Shown here: one piece after another, positions 10,401-18,687 of the stretch
Layout: each line of letters starts with the position of its first letter
How positions within the stretch are numbered: position 1 is the first letter of the stretch
Assembly: GCA_027488845.1 (NCBI GenBank)
Contig: JAIYBC010000027.1
Location: forward strand, 1-59,393
DNA length: 59,393 nt
Source of the DNA: Verrucomicrobiales bacterium
Lineage (GTDB): Bacteria; Verrucomicrobiota; Verrucomicrobiia; Limisphaerales; UBA9464
Reading direction: 5' to 3'
Made by a program: the position numbers and the translations under genes
The notes under the pieces: generated by a model
Seen by the model: only the letters and a program-made list of their open reading frames with translations
Database searches by the model: none
Told to the model about the DNA's origin: nothing

Positions 10401-10445
10401 CAGCAGCATCCATGGAAGAAGGGTCAGTATCCGGCGAAACGACAT
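7425..10445 (-). CDS. Propeller sensor histidine kinase (Reg_prop, Y_Y_Y, HisKA_3)
   Basis: This large sensor of 1006 residues has a signal peptide (FRRILTLLPWMLLAVELSTA), then about 600 residues of two-component propeller repeats (recurrent GLPQNSVVDI, DGHLWLSTFGGLARFDG, GTDGAGLFRL-type units), a Y_Y_Y domain around 680-755, one transmembrane helix near 763-785 and a cytoplasmic NarX-type kinase. The phospho-accepting His is H815 in ARNMHDDVG; the ATPase domain has the N-box NNALKHA and DNGQGFD near 953. It should sense a periplasmic ligand, often a glycan in this architecture, and phosphorylate the regulator encoded next to it. I placed the start at the ATG at 10445 before the signal peptide; the frame is open about 330 bases further upstream. 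Confidence 0.93.
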   Translation of the reverse strand: MSFRRILTLLPWMLLAVELSTAEDIAVPAGESVGKTPASASGEYLFHQWTSDDGLPQNSVVDIAQTTDGHLWLSTFGGLARFDGVEFEPFDSIRNPELSRFHLSLSADRENGLWMSQAEEVVVLYSHGRFRRLTSQDGLPGGQGSRVAVGPDGTVWAGLPDGRLFRREAGRFVEFAGPPRAGWGSLWQLSFDTEGRIWTEQGGQYAFLENGRWNPVPGTGSGLTTSAMMPMDAGELLIQSASQPDWLLRSHSGRLVPEVRLPVPSPQSLSLFRQRDGTLWALNLGPLWRRAVGEDWKQVGESTALASNSHRRLFEDREGSLWIGTDGAGLFRLRRRAIRAVGTAEGLTRPVVLSVAVRTDGEVVTAVHGRGVQRFDGTRFRQDSRPPAFDANQLAWSVWPRSDGGIWVGTYGLGLFHLPVSGAPETFLPSATPGLIGGPIAVLSGDVGGGLWIGGDEGLSRRDPDGSFRRWGQAEGLLDVEIGAVVGDGLGGAWVGTEKGLNHVTATGVRTYRRTDGLAHDIVRSLFLEANGTLWIGGGGLTRFRNGKFRPIGGNDGLPAPTIKSLLADDLGYLWWGTARGLYRCPLSELEDLCEGRRGSISPTRFHRADGMPSNECSGAQPASWKGPDGRLWFATLNGLAVVDPGRLPRNPMPPPVVIRSVEVDGRSFAVESGRVEIPPGPLVTEFRYTALSFVAPEGNRFRCQLEGLEDADREMGTARAVAYTRLAPGEYTLKVTAANSDGVWNTTGARLSVVVLPFLWQTLPFRVAAVVLSVGTLAGMVRWLSQRRLLLKVARLERDHAVNRERARIARNMHDDVGASLTQIGLLSELARRQISDRAATESRLHELGELSREVVRNLDAMVWTVDPEHDTLASLVEYLAGFAQDYVRSARLSFRLDLPPRLPESPIPAAARHHVLLLLKEAMNNALKHARATEVTLRAEVLDSSMRLEIRDNGQGFDTALAGRFNDGLENMRERARLAGGECVIRSTPGSGTLVSLDLPLSPT

Positions 10446-10747
10446 GGCCTTTGCGGGGACGCTCTCAAGGACTCTCGGGTTCGACAGTGCGAAAGTGCCT
10501 CGTCCATTCGGGGGATCCTCGGCTGCGGATTCCCGACGGGGGGCCGGATGGGCCCCGGAACCGCGGAGGACACGGAGCGGAGGGGGCTGTCGGTTGTTCT
10601 TTGTCAGGGGTCCGTGGCCGCGGCTGCCAAGCTGCGGACGCCCGTCGCCCATTCGGGTGTTTCCTCGCTGAACGACGTCCGACGCCCCACGCCTTGCCCT
10701 GCATCCCGGCTTGGCCGCCGTTCGCCCGACCGCTAGGTTCCTTGGCA
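10446..10747. other. Divergent intergenic region with a dispersed repeat
   Basis: About 300 bases separate the sensor kinase from the divergent gene at 10748. No gene is supported. The right half, about 10589-10666, carries a copy of a dispersed repeat found again near 30024-30095. A cggaggacacggagcgg stretch at 10564-10580 resembles the GGCCACGGAGACACGG family seen at 29990, 53361 and 54781. Confidence 0.5.
10589..10666 (+). repeat. Dispersed intergenic repeat, copy 1
   Basis: Bases 10634-10664 (gcggacgcccgtcgcccatt and following) match 30066-30095 with only a few substitutions. Weaker similarity extends leftwards through ttgtcagg...cggc in both copies. Both copies lie outside coding sequence. 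Confidence 0.55.
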
Positions 10748-11359
10748 ATGCCTGATGCCAATCCCGACGCGACACTCGACCGCCTGTGGAAGGAGTATGC
10801 CGAGGCGTTCCGGGATTTCGACGACCTGACCCTCGCCCGTTGGTGCTCCCAGACGCTGGGACAGCTCCGTGGTCGCGCCTGGCGGTTGTCCCATCCGCTC
10901 GTGGCCGCCTACCGGCTCGGCTCCCAGCTTTCCCATGACCGCCAGATCTGGCTGAAACGCCTGGTCTCCACGCCTCCGGGCTACATCGAGGCCACCTGCT
11001 GCCGCGCCCCGTTGCTGCCGCTGTTCAGCCGGGATGTCGCCGCCAGTGGGCTGCTTTGTCAGCACTGTGGTGAGACCTGTGTACCCTTCGAGGACATCCC
11101 CGAGGCCATCCGGAAGAAGATCCAGGCGTGGGCCGACCGCTATGAGCCTGTGCATCAGGTGGCCCATTGGGACGACCGGCAGCGGAAGAAGTCCAAGGAC
11201 TACGACGCCGCCTACGAGGATGCCGCACAGGATGCCGAGCGGCTTCTCGCCGAGGCCGCCACCGATCTCGTCCCGGCCCTGGTCGACCTGTATCCGGCGT
11301 TGATCTGGGAAGACCAGGACGAATGCCTCGAGGTGCGTCCCGAGGACATCGTCCTCTGA
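10748..11359 (+). CDS. Hypothetical protein with a Cys-rich segment
   Basis: I do not recognise this 203-residue protein. It appears soluble: no signal peptide or membrane segment is visible. A cysteine cluster at about residues 83-111 (a CC pair, then CQHCGETC) resembles a zinc ribbon. The C-terminal half is acidic and helical. It is followed after 64 bases by the membrane protein at 11424 on the same strand, so the two may be co-transcribed. The ATG at 10748 is the first start that excludes the low-complexity, repeat-containing upstream sequence, where the frame remains open far back into the antisense of the sensor kinase. Confidence 0.65.
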   Translation: MPDANPDATLDRLWKEYAEAFRDFDDLTLARWCSQTLGQLRGRAWRLSHPLVAAYRLGSQLSHDRQIWLKRLVSTPPGYIEATCCRAPLLPLFSRDVAASGLLCQHCGETCVPFEDIPEAIRKKIQAWADRYEPVHQVAHWDDRQRKKSKDYDAAYEDAAQDAERLLAEAATDLVPALVDLYPALIWEDQDECLEVRPEDIVL

Positions 11360-11423
11360 AGCCTTGTCCCGTGCTTCCGAAGATTCTCCGGCCGATGCCG
11401 GGCGCAGCCTCCACCGATCCGAA

Positions 11424-12194
11424 ATGAATTCCCAAGAAGAGACCCCCACCCCTGGCAATCCGCCTCCCCGCCGCCGCTCGTTCCTGCGGTGGTTCCTCAT
11501 CGTGGTGGTGGGGGGGATCGTCCTCCTGACCGTCCTTTTGGTGGGCGGGATCGCCTTCGGCGTGGACTGGTTCCTGAAGAAGACCATCACCCAGCAGCTC
11601 CAACAGTCCGGTGTCGCCGAGGTGGAGATCGGCTCGCTCGACTTCGGCATCCTCCGGCCCCGCATCCACATCCGGGATGTGAAGCTCTTCTCCGAGCCAC
11701 GACTCGGCGGGGTGCAGGTGCTCGACCTGCCCGAGCTCTTCATCGAGTACGACCGTTCCGCGCTGCAGAAGTCCGAGCTGCGTCTCAAGCAGGTCCGGAT
11801 CGACCTCAAGGAACTCGCCCTGGTGGACGGCGTGGAGCAGAAGCCGGTCACCATGATGCAGATGGTGCAGCTGTTCCCGATGCAGATGTCGGAGTACACC
11901 AACCGCCTCTCATCATTGACCAACCAGGTGGACTTCGAGCGCGCCCAGCGGGTGGGCAAGCTCACGTTCAAGGGGGTCGAACGGCTGGAACTCACCGTCG
12001 GCAAGGTCCGCTTCATCGACCTCAAGGATCCCAGCGCGGAACGTGTGGCCACCCTCTCGATACACCGTCGGAAGTGGTCCAACCTGAATTCCCTCCCGGA
12101 ACTGGTTCCGATCGGGGTCGACCTCGCCGTGCGCGCCGCCGTCGGAGCCCAACCGGTTTCAACCCAGAAGCCGGCCAAGGCCGCTTCGAAGTAG
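11424..12194 (+). CDS. Hypothetical membrane-anchored protein, AsmA-like N-terminus
   Basis: The 256-residue protein has a Pro/Arg-rich cytoplasmic head, one strong transmembrane helix at about 22-48 (WFLIVVVGGIVLLTVLLV) and a periplasmic domain. Just after the helix, segments like VEIGSLDFGILRPRIHIRDVKL and the alternating LRLKQVRIDLKELAL pattern resemble the N-terminal repeats of AsmA/DUF748-type envelope proteins, which help move or organise lipids. The protein is much shorter than those families, so this is only an architectural resemblance. The ATG at 11424 puts a normal head in front of the helix. Confidence 0.6.
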   Translation: MNSQEETPTPGNPPPRRRSFLRWFLIVVVGGIVLLTVLLVGGIAFGVDWFLKKTITQQLQQSGVAEVEIGSLDFGILRPRIHIRDVKLFSEPRLGGVQVLDLPELFIEYDRSALQKSELRLKQVRIDLKELALVDGVEQKPVTMMQMVQLFPMQMSEYTNRLSSLTNQVDFERAQRVGKLTFKGVERLELTVGKVRFIDLKDPSAERVATLSIHRRKWSNLNSLPELVPIGVDLAVRAAVGAQPVSTQKPAKAASK

Positions 12195-12201
12195 CAGAGC
12201 G

Positions 12202-12286
12202 TTGTCCGTTGCCCATTGTCCGTTGTCCGTTGCCAGTGGGTGCCCCCCGAGTACGGCGAATCCGGAATCCCGAATCCTCCGATTCT
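12202..12286. repeat. Low-complexity intergenic repeats
   Basis: Between a plus-strand gene and the convergent trmL, 12202-12234 consists of tandem variants of ttgtccgttgcc, and 12254-12286 of cggaatcccgaatcc-like units. Similar short repeats fill other spacers in the window (15198-15243, 16550-16650, 27179-27211, 30099-30130, 55762-55804). Confidence 0.6.
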
Positions 12287-12760
12287 CTACCTCGGCACGA
12301 TCCGGCCGCCGAATCCGGTCTGGCGCAGCGCCTCGAAAAGCACGATGGCCGCGCAGTTGGACAGGTTCAGCGAGCGCGCCTCGGGATTGAGCATGGGGAT
12401 CTCCACCCAGCCCTCGCGATGCGCCTCGAGCAACGCCGCGGGCAATCCGGCGGTCTCACGCCCGAAGACCAGGTAGTCCCCGGGAAGGTACCGGACATCG
12501 ACGTGGTTTCGTGGTGCGCCCTGTTCCACCAGCCACAGACGTGCCCCTTCGGGAAGTCCCGCCCGGAAGGAGTCCCAAGACGGCCAGAGCTTCCAGTCGA
12601 CCTGCTTCCAGTAGTCCATCCCGGCCCGGGCCAGACGCCGGTCGTCGATCTCGAACCCCAGCGGCTCGATGAGGTGAAGGCGGCTCCGTGTCGCCGCACA
12701 CAGGCGGGCGATGTTCCCGGTGTTGGGCGGGATCTCGGGTTCGAGGAGGACGATGTTCAT
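12287..12760 (-). CDS. trmL: tRNA (cytidine/uridine-2'-O-)-methyltransferase
   Basis: This 157-residue SPOUT-class methyltransferase modifies the 2'-O of the wobble base (position 34) of tRNA(Leu), using S-adenosylmethionine. Family hallmarks are the N-terminal NIVLLEPEIPPNTGNIARLC, the knot segments FGRETAGLP (about 100-108) and EIPML, and the C-terminal LNLSNCAAIVLFEALRQ. Length and start match the family exactly. The gene stands alone, convergent to the gene at 11424, with a 260-base gap to truA. It is sometimes called cspR or yibK. Confidence 0.95.
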   Translation of the reverse strand: MNIVLLEPEIPPNTGNIARLCAATRSRLHLIEPLGFEIDDRRLARAGMDYWKQVDWKLWPSWDSFRAGLPEGARLWLVEQGAPRNHVDVRYLPGDYLVFGRETAGLPAALLEAHREGWVEIPMLNPEARSLNLSNCAAIVLFEALRQTGFGGRIVPR

Positions 12761-13022
12761 CGTCGGGATTTCGACACGGATTTCACGGATTCCAGGCCGG
12801 AAACAGCCCGGACCTTCAGTCCTCGTCCAGGCGCAACCTTGCAGTGGGGGCGTAGACCGATCTCACACAAGCACGCAAAGGCGCCGATCGGGCGCCGGAT
12901 TTGGGACCGGACCAGCGATCCCCGTGCGGTGGACGGTTCCGCAACGGCAAACCAGCGGATGGCTCCCCGTTCCCCGTCGGCGTTGCGGCTTGGCGTTGCG
13001 GTCCCTTCTGCATCGGTCCGGT

Positions 13023-13829
13023 TCAGGGATCATCGGTCGCGGTTTCCTGATCCGCCGGATGCGGCCGGCGTTGTTCTCCCGGCTTTCGGTAGTAGACCTT
13101 CCATAGGACGAGGCCAAGCGCCGGGGCGGTCATCCCGGCCAGACGTCGGTCGCGGCCCTCCAGCATCGGCAGGAGAGCCTCCGGGGGGAAGCGACCATGT
13201 CCCACCTGCACCAGCGTGCCGACGATCCCGCGGCACATCTTGTAGAGGAAGCCGTCGGCCTCGATCACCACGGTGATGGCCGGTCCGGAGCGCCGGACGT
13301 CGCATCGGGTGAGGTTGCGGACGGTGTGCAGACGCGCGTAGCCCGGGGTGGCGCTGAAGGCGAGGAAGTCATGGCGTCCGACCAGGCTGGCCGCGGCGCG
13401 GCGCATGGACGCGATGTCGAGGGGGCGGGGCAGGTGCCATTGGTACCGCAATCCAAGGGGATCGGCGGCCGGGGCGTTCCAGACGTTGTAGCGGTACTGC
13501 TTGCCCACGGCGTCGAAGCGCGCGTGGAAGTCGGGCCTCCGCTTCCTCGCGTCCACGACCCGGATGTCCTCGGGCAGATGGGCGTTGGCGGCAAGCACGA
13601 GCTTCCTGCCGTCCATGCGCCACTCAGCGGCCGGGATGTCGAAGTGCACCGACATGCCGCGGGCGTGGACGCCGGTGTCGGTGCGCGAGGAACTGAGGAC
13701 CCGGGGCGCGCTGGGGAAGAGGCGCGCCAATGCCTCCTCCACGCGCTGTTGGACGGACACGCCCTCGGGCTGAACCTGCCATCCGAGATAGGCCGTGCCG
13801 TCGTAGGCCACGAGCATCTGGATGCGCAC
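13023..13829 (-). CDS. truA: tRNA pseudouridine(38-40) synthase
   Basis: TruA isomerises uridines 38, 39 and 40 in the tRNA anticodon arm. The catalytic Asp is in SSRTDTGVHARG (D51 with this start), and the N-terminal VAYDGTAYLGWQ and C-terminal FLYKMCRGIVGTLVQVG segments are typical. I chose the GTG at 13829 because it gives the family N-terminus (MRIQMLVAYDG). The frame is open to a TTG at 13922, which would add 31 residues and overlap the upstream ruvX by 11 bases; translational coupling from there cannot be excluded. It follows ruvX and nagB on the same strand as a tight cluster. Confidence 0.94.
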   Translation of the reverse strand: MRIQMLVAYDGTAYLGWQVQPEGVSVQQRVEEALARLFPSAPRVLSSSRTDTGVHARGMSVHFDIPAAEWRMDGRKLVLAANAHLPEDIRVVDARKRRPDFHARFDAVGKQYRYNVWNAPAADPLGLRYQWHLPRPLDIASMRRAAASLVGRHDFLAFSATPGYARLHTVRNLTRCDVRRSGPAITVVIEADGFLYKMCRGIVGTLVQVGHGRFPPEALLPMLEGRDRRLAGMTAPALGLVLWKVYYRKPGEQRRPHPADQETATDDP

Positions 13830-13911
13830 CGAACCCGGTGCGGCGCGGTCGGGCTTCTCTCGCGTGCGGGAACTCTTCACGGAGTCGTCGACGGCCGATC
13901 CGAGCCGGACA

Positions 13912-14325
13912 TCACGGCGCAAGGCTGTCGAGGTAGCCCTGGAGGAGGACCGCTGCGGCCGCTGCGTCGATCCGTTCGCGTTGGCCGGAGGACTTCGTGC
14001 CGCCGCTGCGGAGCGCCTTCGACGCGGACACCGTGGTGAGCCGTTCGTCCCAGGTCCGGATCGGGACGAGGATCACGTCCTTCAACGCCGCGATGAAGGC
14101 CCGGACCTTGGCCGCGGCCTCGCCGTAGGTGCCGTCCATGTTCCGCGGCATGCCCACGACGATCAGGTCCGCCTGCTGTTCCTTGATGAGGAACTTCAGC
14201 CGGTCGAGGAACTCGGTGAACGGCTCGGCCGGGATGAACTCCAGCGGGCGGGCGATCATCTTGAGTTCGTCGCTGACGGCGACGCCGATCCGGACGGTGC
14301 CGTGGTCGAGGGCGAGGATGCGCAT
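13912..14325 (-). CDS. ruvX: Putative pre-16S rRNA nuclease / Holliday-junction resolvase homologue
   Basis: The 137-residue protein is of the YqgF/RuvX family, an RNase H-fold nuclease involved in maturing the 5' end of 16S rRNA. Seen features are the N-terminal acidic strand LALDHGTVRIGVAVSD, the central VVGMPRNMDGTYGE segment and the conserved WDERLTTVSA. Length and start are canonical. It sits 13 bases downstream of nagB and just upstream of truA, probably in one transcript. Confidence 0.94.
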   Translation of the reverse strand: MRILALDHGTVRIGVAVSDELKMIARPLEFIPAEPFTEFLDRLKFLIKEQQADLIVVGMPRNMDGTYGEAAAKVRAFIAALKDVILVPIRTWDERLTTVSASKALRSGGTKSSGQRERIDAAAAAVLLQGYLDSLAP

Positions 14326-14338
14326 GGGACGGGGTGGG

Positions 14339-15118
14339 TCAGAGCAGGGCCGCCGAGTCGTTGTCGATCAGCAGCACGGCCGCCGGATTCCGTCGTAGCG
14401 CGGAAGCCGGGCAGAGGGAGCTCACCGGGCCCTGGAGCAGGTTCTTCACCGGCACCGCCTTGCGCTTCTCCGGAGCGACGCAGACCACCTTCCGCGCGGT
14501 CATGAGGGCCGGGATGGTGAGGGTGATCGCGTAGGGCGGGACGGTCTCGAGCGAGCTGAAGTGCCCCTCCTTGACCTGCTGCATCTTGCAGGCGTCGTCG
14601 AGGCGCACGACCTTGACCCATTCGGAGTCGTCGAGCCGGGCGACGTGGGGGTCGTTGAAGGCGAGGTGGCCGTTCTCGCCGACGCCGAGGCAGCAGAGGT
14701 CGATGGCCTGGGATTCGAGCAAGGCGCGGTAGCGGGCGCATTCGACATGGGGCAGGTCGCAGTCGCCGCCGATGTAGTGGAACGCCTTCGGATGGACGAG
14801 CGACTCGACCTTCTCGCGCATGTAGTGCCGGAAGGACGCCGGGTGGTCGGCGCGGATGCCGAGGTATTCGTCCATGTGGAACAGGGTGACCTTGGACCAT
14901 TCGACCCCGCCGAGGGCGACGAGGTTCTTGAGGAACTGGATCTGGGAATTGCCGGTGGCGAGGATGGCCGCGGCCGATCCTTGGCGGGCGATGGTCTCGG
15001 CGAGGTAGTCCCGGACATGCAGGGCCACGAACGCGGCGAGATCGGGCTGGGTGGCGAACTGGAGGACGTCGAGGGCGTCGGCCTTGAACGTACGGACCGG
15101 GGACGGAGAGGAGCTCAT
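14339..15118 (-). CDS. nagB: Glucosamine-6-phosphate deaminase family protein
   Basis: NagB-type sugar isomerases convert glucosamine-6-phosphate to fructose-6-phosphate and ammonia. Motifs seen in this 259-residue protein are ATGNSQIQFL (phosphate loop), FHMDEYLGI with the catalytic aspartate region, and GVGENGHLAFNDP, diagnostic of the family. The sequence is somewhat diverged from classical NagB, so a related aminosugar isomerase function is possible. The start may be ATG at 15118 or one of two tandem ATGs at 15130-15133 (MMAPPM); the frame is open to 15451, but that extension runs through low-complexity intergenic repeats. It heads the nagB-ruvX-truA cluster. Confidence 0.88.
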   Translation of the reverse strand: MSSSPSPVRTFKADALDVLQFATQPDLAAFVALHVRDYLAETIARQGSAAAILATGNSQIQFLKNLVALGGVEWSKVTLFHMDEYLGIRADHPASFRHYMREKVESLVHPKAFHYIGGDCDLPHVECARYRALLESQAIDLCCLGVGENGHLAFNDPHVARLDDSEWVKVVRLDDACKMQQVKEGHFSSLETVPPYAITLTIPALMTARKVVCVAPEKRKAVPVKNLLQGPVSSLCPASALRRNPAAVLLIDNDSAALL

Positions 15119-15197
15119 CGGTGGGGCCATCATGAGGAACCGCCCAGCTCCCGACAAGCGGCAGAGCGGGTGTGGAGCGCGGAGGGGGAAGCGGGTG

Positions 15198-15243
15198 GGT
15201 TGAAGAGTGAACCGTTGAAGGGTTGAAGGGTGAATGGGTGAAC
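15198..15243. repeat. Degenerate GTTGAAGGG tandem repeat
   Basis: The spacer between nagB and the divergent radical SAM gene contains successive variants of gttgaagg/gtgaa units. A closely similar block occurs at 55762-55804, about 40 kb away and also intergenic. Confidence 0.6.
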
Positions 15244-15344
15244 GTGCCTGAAACCGGGTGTCCGGAACGCGGAAACGGGAATCGGCCCGGCCAACTAAGG
15301 GTTGCGACGTCGGGGGTTTCACGGAGACTCCGCATCCGATTTCG

Positions 15345-16532
15345 ATGAGCGCTGTCGCACTTCCCCAGATTCCGCCGGTCGCATCGCCGACCGTGGCCTC
15401 CCCGCTGCCCGTGGAGGACTTCTCCCAGCCGGTGCCGCGCCCGACCACCAACCTGCTCGGCCTGGTCCGCGACGTCTTCCAGCACGGCGGTCCCGGCTAC
15501 CTGCAGTTCGCGATCACCAACCTCTGCAACGCGGACTGCGGTTTCTGCGGCTTCGCCCGGAGCCAGTTCGATCCGAAGAAGCGCCGTTCGGTGACTCTCA
15601 GGGAGGCCATCGACGTCATCGACATCGCGAAGAAGAACCACATCGGCTACCTGCTCTTCGTGGGCGGCGAGCCGCTGGTCCACAAGGAACTGCGGGCGAT
15701 GGTCCGGTACGCGGCCCGGCAGGGCATCCGGCCGATGATCTGCACCAACGGCGGCCTGTGGACCGAGGAGAACATGCGCGCCCTGGCCAGCGACGGCCTG
15801 AGCAGCGTGATCATGTCGATCGACGCCCACGACATCGCGGTGCACGAGAAGAACCGCGGCCTTCCGGACGTGTGCCGGAAGATCAAGCGGGCGAACGAGT
15901 TCTTCCCGACGCTCGGCGTCCAGACGACGGCGAGCATCACCGCCAGCCGCCTGATCGAGGACTTCGACAAGCTGCCGGAGTTCCTGAAGTCCCTGGGCTT
16001 CGAGAGCTGCACGTTCAGCTATCCGCTGACCGACCTGAAGAGCAGCTACCTGAGCTTCAGCGAGGGCGGGCTGGTGAGCTTCACACGGGACGAACTCATC
16101 GGGGTCTTCGACAAGATCAAGAAGATGAAGCATTCCAGCGGGTATCCGGTGGTGAACCCGACGGAATCCCTCGACGAGATGCAGCGGCACCTGCGTGGCG
16201 AGACCGAGCGGTTCGGCTGCCTGGGTGGCTACAAGTACTTCTACCTCGACTGGCACCTCAACCTGTACCGCTGCCATTTCTGGGAGACCCCGATGTGCAA
16301 CGTGTACGAGTGGGACGAGAGCAAGCTGGTCCGCGACGGTTGCACGCGGTGCATGATCGACTGCTACCGCGATCCGAGCGTGCTGCAGTTCGTGGCGGTG
16401 AACGCCATGGACACCTGGCACGCCTTGAAGAAGGGGCAGGTGGTGAAGGCCGCGAAACACGTCTTCGACAAGCGGAACCTGATCTCGTTGAAGGCCGTGG
16501 CCGAGGACTTCAAGTGGGTGACGAAGGTGTAG
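15345..16532 (+). CDS. Radical SAM protein, function unassigned
   Basis: The 395-residue protein has the canonical radical SAM cluster-binding motif CNADCGFC (C61, C65, C68), followed by LLFVGGEPLVHKEL, the GGE element that contacts S-adenosylmethionine. Further cysteines near the C-terminus (CLGG, CHFWETPMC and CTRCMIDC, about 288-345) suggest an auxiliary cluster of SPASM/twitch type. A proline-rich leader of about 35 residues precedes the barrel. The substrate cannot be read from the sequence. The next gene on the same strand, 122 bases on, encodes a YjhG-type dehydratase. The ATG at 15345 is preferred; the frame extends upstream into intergenic sequence. Confidence 0.9.
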   Translation: MSAVALPQIPPVASPTVASPLPVEDFSQPVPRPTTNLLGLVRDVFQHGGPGYLQFAITNLCNADCGFCGFARSQFDPKKRRSVTLREAIDVIDIAKKNHIGYLLFVGGEPLVHKELRAMVRYAARQGIRPMICTNGGLWTEENMRALASDGLSSVIMSIDAHDIAVHEKNRGLPDVCRKIKRANEFFPTLGVQTTASITASRLIEDFDKLPEFLKSLGFESCTFSYPLTDLKSSYLSFSEGGLVSFTRDELIGVFDKIKKMKHSSGYPVVNPTESLDEMQRHLRGETERFGCLGGYKYFYLDWHLNLYRCHFWETPMCNVYEWDESKLVRDGCTRCMIDCYRDPSVLQFVAVNAMDTWHALKKGQVVKAAKHVFDKRNLISLKAVAEDFKWVTKV

Positions 16533-16549
16533 GGAAGGCGTCGGGGAGT

Positions 16550-16650
16550 ATTCGAGATTCCCGATTCCCGATTCCCGACGCCTGACGCCTGACGCCCGAC
16601 GCCCGACGCCCGTTCCGCTGAACACTTGAAACCGAGAACTGAAAACTTCC
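16550..16650. repeat. Composite short tandem repeats
   Basis: The spacer downstream of the radical SAM gene is built from three kinds of short unit: gattcccgattcccgattcc, then cgcctgacgcctgacgcccg variants, then accgagaactgaaaacttcc. The last type recurs before ilvN (27179-27211) and near 30099-30130. It leaves little room for a regulated promoter for the dehydratase gene. Confidence 0.65.
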
Positions 16651-16654
16651 GACC

Positions 16655-18598
16655 GTGACTTCCGCCGACCTGTTCGCCTCGGCCCCGAGTGACATCTACA
16701 AGATCCGGACGCGCGCCCCTGGGCCCGCGGGTTCGCTTCCGTTGACCGAGTCGATGCTGCGGGAATGGGCGAGCGGGGACCTGTTCGGCATGACCCAGAA
16801 TGCCGGCATGGGATGGAACCCGTCCGAACTGGGGCGGAAGCAGTTCCTCATCCTGAGCACCCAAGGTGGGATGCGGGCGGAAGACGGACGTCCGATCGCG
16901 TTGGGCTACCACACCGGCCACTGGGAGATCGGCCTTTTGGTGAAGGCGGCGGCGGAGACGATCCGCGATTCCAAGGCGTTGCCGTTCGCGGCCTATGTTT
17001 CCGATCCGTGCGACGGCCGCACGCAGGGCACGGTGGGGATGTTCGACAGCCTGCCGTACCGGAACGACGCGGCGATGGTGTTCCGTCGTCTGGTGCGGTC
17101 GTTGCCGCAGCGGGTCGGGGTCCTCGGCGTGGCGACCTGCGACAAGGGGCTTCCGGCCATGATGATGGCCTTGGCCGCGTTGAAGGACCTTCCGACGGTG
17201 CTGGCGCCGGGCGGGGTGACGTTGCCGCCGGAGACCGGTGAGGATGCCGGGGCGGTGCAGACGATCGGCGCCCGCTTTGCCCATGGGATGCTGAGCCTGG
17301 ACGAGGCGGCGGCGTTGGGCTGCCGGGCCTGCGGGACACCGGGCGGCGGGTGCCAATTCCTGGGCACCGCGGCGACGTCGCAGGTGGTGGCGGAGGCGTT
17401 GGGACTTGCGTTGCCGCACACGGCCCTGGCGCCGAGCGGCGAGGCGGTCTGGACCGAGATCGGACATGCCTCGGCGCGGGCGCTCCTGTTTCGCGAGAAG
17501 GCGGGCATCCCGACGTCGCGGATCCTCACCGATGGCGCGATCCGGAACGCGATGACCGTGCATGCAGCCTTCGGCGGCTCGACCAACCTGTTGTTGCACA
17601 TCCCGGCCGTGGCCCATGCGGCCGGCTTGAGGCGTCCGACCGTGGACGACTGGATCGAGGTGAACCGCCGCACGCCGCGCCTGGTGTCCGTGCTGCCCAA
17701 CGGGCCGGTGCATCATCCGACCGTCCGGGCGTTCCTCGCGGGCGGCGTGCCGGAGGTGATGCTGCATCTGCGCGACCTCGGGCTTCTGGACCTGGCCGCC
17801 TTGACGGCATCGGGGGAGCCGTTGGGCGCGATGCTGGACGCCTGGAGGGATTCGGAGCGCCGGCGACGTTTCCGGGAAGCGCTGCTGGAACGCGACGGTG
17901 TGGATCCGGACGACGTGGTGTTCACGCCGGCGCGGGCCAAGGAGCGGGGACTGACCAGCACCGTGACCTTCCCGCGCGGCAACCTCGCCCCGGAAGGGTC
18001 GGTCATAAAAAGCACGTCGATCGACCCCTCGGTGGTGGGATCGGACGGCGTCTACCGCATCGAGGGACCTGCGAAGGTGTTCACGCGGGAGCGGGAAGCG
18101 ATGGCGGCGATCAAGTCGGGGAACGTGCGGGCCGGAGACGTGGTGGTGCTCGCCGGGGCCGGGCCGATGGGCACCGGGATGGAGGAGACCTACCAGCTCA
18201 CCTCGGCGTTGAAGCACCTGCCGTTCGGGAAGCACGTGGCGCTGGTGACGGATGCGCGGTTCAGCGGCGTCTCAACGGGGGCGTGCATCGGGCATGTGGG
18301 ACCGGAGGCGTTGGCGGGAGGACCGATCGGCAAGGTCCGCGACGGCGACCGCATCCGCATCGTGATCGACCGGGTCGGCCTGGTGGGAAGCCTGGATCTC
18401 GTCGGGGATGCGACGGGGCCATTGGATCCTGAGGCCGCCAAGGCGTTGTTGGATTCCCGCGCTCCGCATCCGGGACTTTCGGCCCACGAGAAGCTGCCGG
18501 ACGACACCCGGCTTTGGGCCGCGTTGGTCAAGGCCGGTGGTGGCACGTGGGGCGGCTGCGTCTATGACGTCGACGCGATCCTGGCCCGGTTGGGTTGA
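16655..18598 (+). CDS. yjhG: YjhG/YagF-family aldonate (D-xylonate) dehydratase
   Basis: The 647-residue protein belongs to the IlvD/EDD superfamily of Fe-S dehydratases, YjhG/YagF branch, whose characterised members dehydrate D-xylonate to 2-keto-3-deoxy-xylonate. The branch-specific N-terminus is present ([33 protein letters not shown]). Likely cluster ligands lie in [19 protein letters not shown] and [13 protein letters not shown]. Length matches the branch. Substrate specificity within the family is not fixed by sequence; xylA at 4165-5481 is the only other xylose gene seen and belongs to the isomerase route, not the oxidative one. The start is a GTG at 16655. Confidence 0.9.
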   Translation: MTSADLFASAPSDIYKIRTRAPGPAGSLPLTESMLREWASGDLFGMTQNAGMGWNPSELGRKQFLILSTQGGMRAEDGRPIALGYHTGHWEIGLLVKAAAETIRDSKALPFAAYVSDPCDGRTQGTVGMFDSLPYRNDAAMVFRRLVRSLPQRVGVLGVATCDKGLPAMMMALAALKDLPTVLAPGGVTLPPETGEDAGAVQTIGARFAHGMLSLDEAAALGCRACGTPGGGCQFLGTAATSQVVAEALGLALPHTALAPSGEAVWTEIGHASARALLFREKAGIPTSRILTDGAIRNAMTVHAAFGGSTNLLLHIPAVAHAAGLRRPTVDDWIEVNRRTPRLVSVLPNGPVHHPTVRAFLAGGVPEVMLHLRDLGLLDLAALTASGEPLGAMLDAWRDSERRRRFREALLERDGVDPDDVVFTPARAKERGLTSTVTFPRGNLAPEGSVIKSTSIDPSVVGSDGVYRIEGPAKVFTREREAMAAIKSGNVRAGDVVVLAGAGPMGTGMEETYQLTSALKHLPFGKHVALVTDARFSGVSTGACIGHVGPEALAGGPIGKVRDGDRIRIVIDRVGLVGSLDLVGDATGPLDPEAAKALLDSRAPHPGLSAHEKLPDDTRLWAALVKAGGGTWGGCVYDVDAILARLG

Positions 18599-18631
18599 CG
18601 CAGCCTGTCCGGTGACGGCGGCGGAAAGATA

Positions 18632-18664
18632 ACGGCGGTGACCGGATGACTCCGACCACCGCCG
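18632..18664 (-). terminator. Candidate terminator downstream of the PEP-CTERM gene
   Basis: acggcggt (18632-18639) pairs with accgccgt (18657-18664), with partial pairing inside. On the minus strand the stem is followed by TATCTTTCC, consistent with a weak intrinsic terminator for the gene ending at 18688. It lies between two convergent genes and could serve both. Confidence 0.45.
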
Positions 18665-18687
18665 TCGCCATGGGGTTCCCCAACCCT

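Noticed and set aside
9653-10747. Long open frame upstream of the gene at 10748 on the plus strand
   Set aside because: It is antisense to the sensor kinase, Arg/Pro-rich as expected of a shadow frame in high-GC DNA, and no family similarity appears before 10748.
12202-12286. Possible small CRISPR-like array from short repeated units
   Set aside because: Units are 10-14 bases, degenerate and without regular spacers, and no cas genes are present.
14256-16625. 789-codon open frame on the minus strand
   Set aside because: It overlaps nagB, intergenic repeats and the antisense of the radical SAM gene; only the recognised genes have family motifs.
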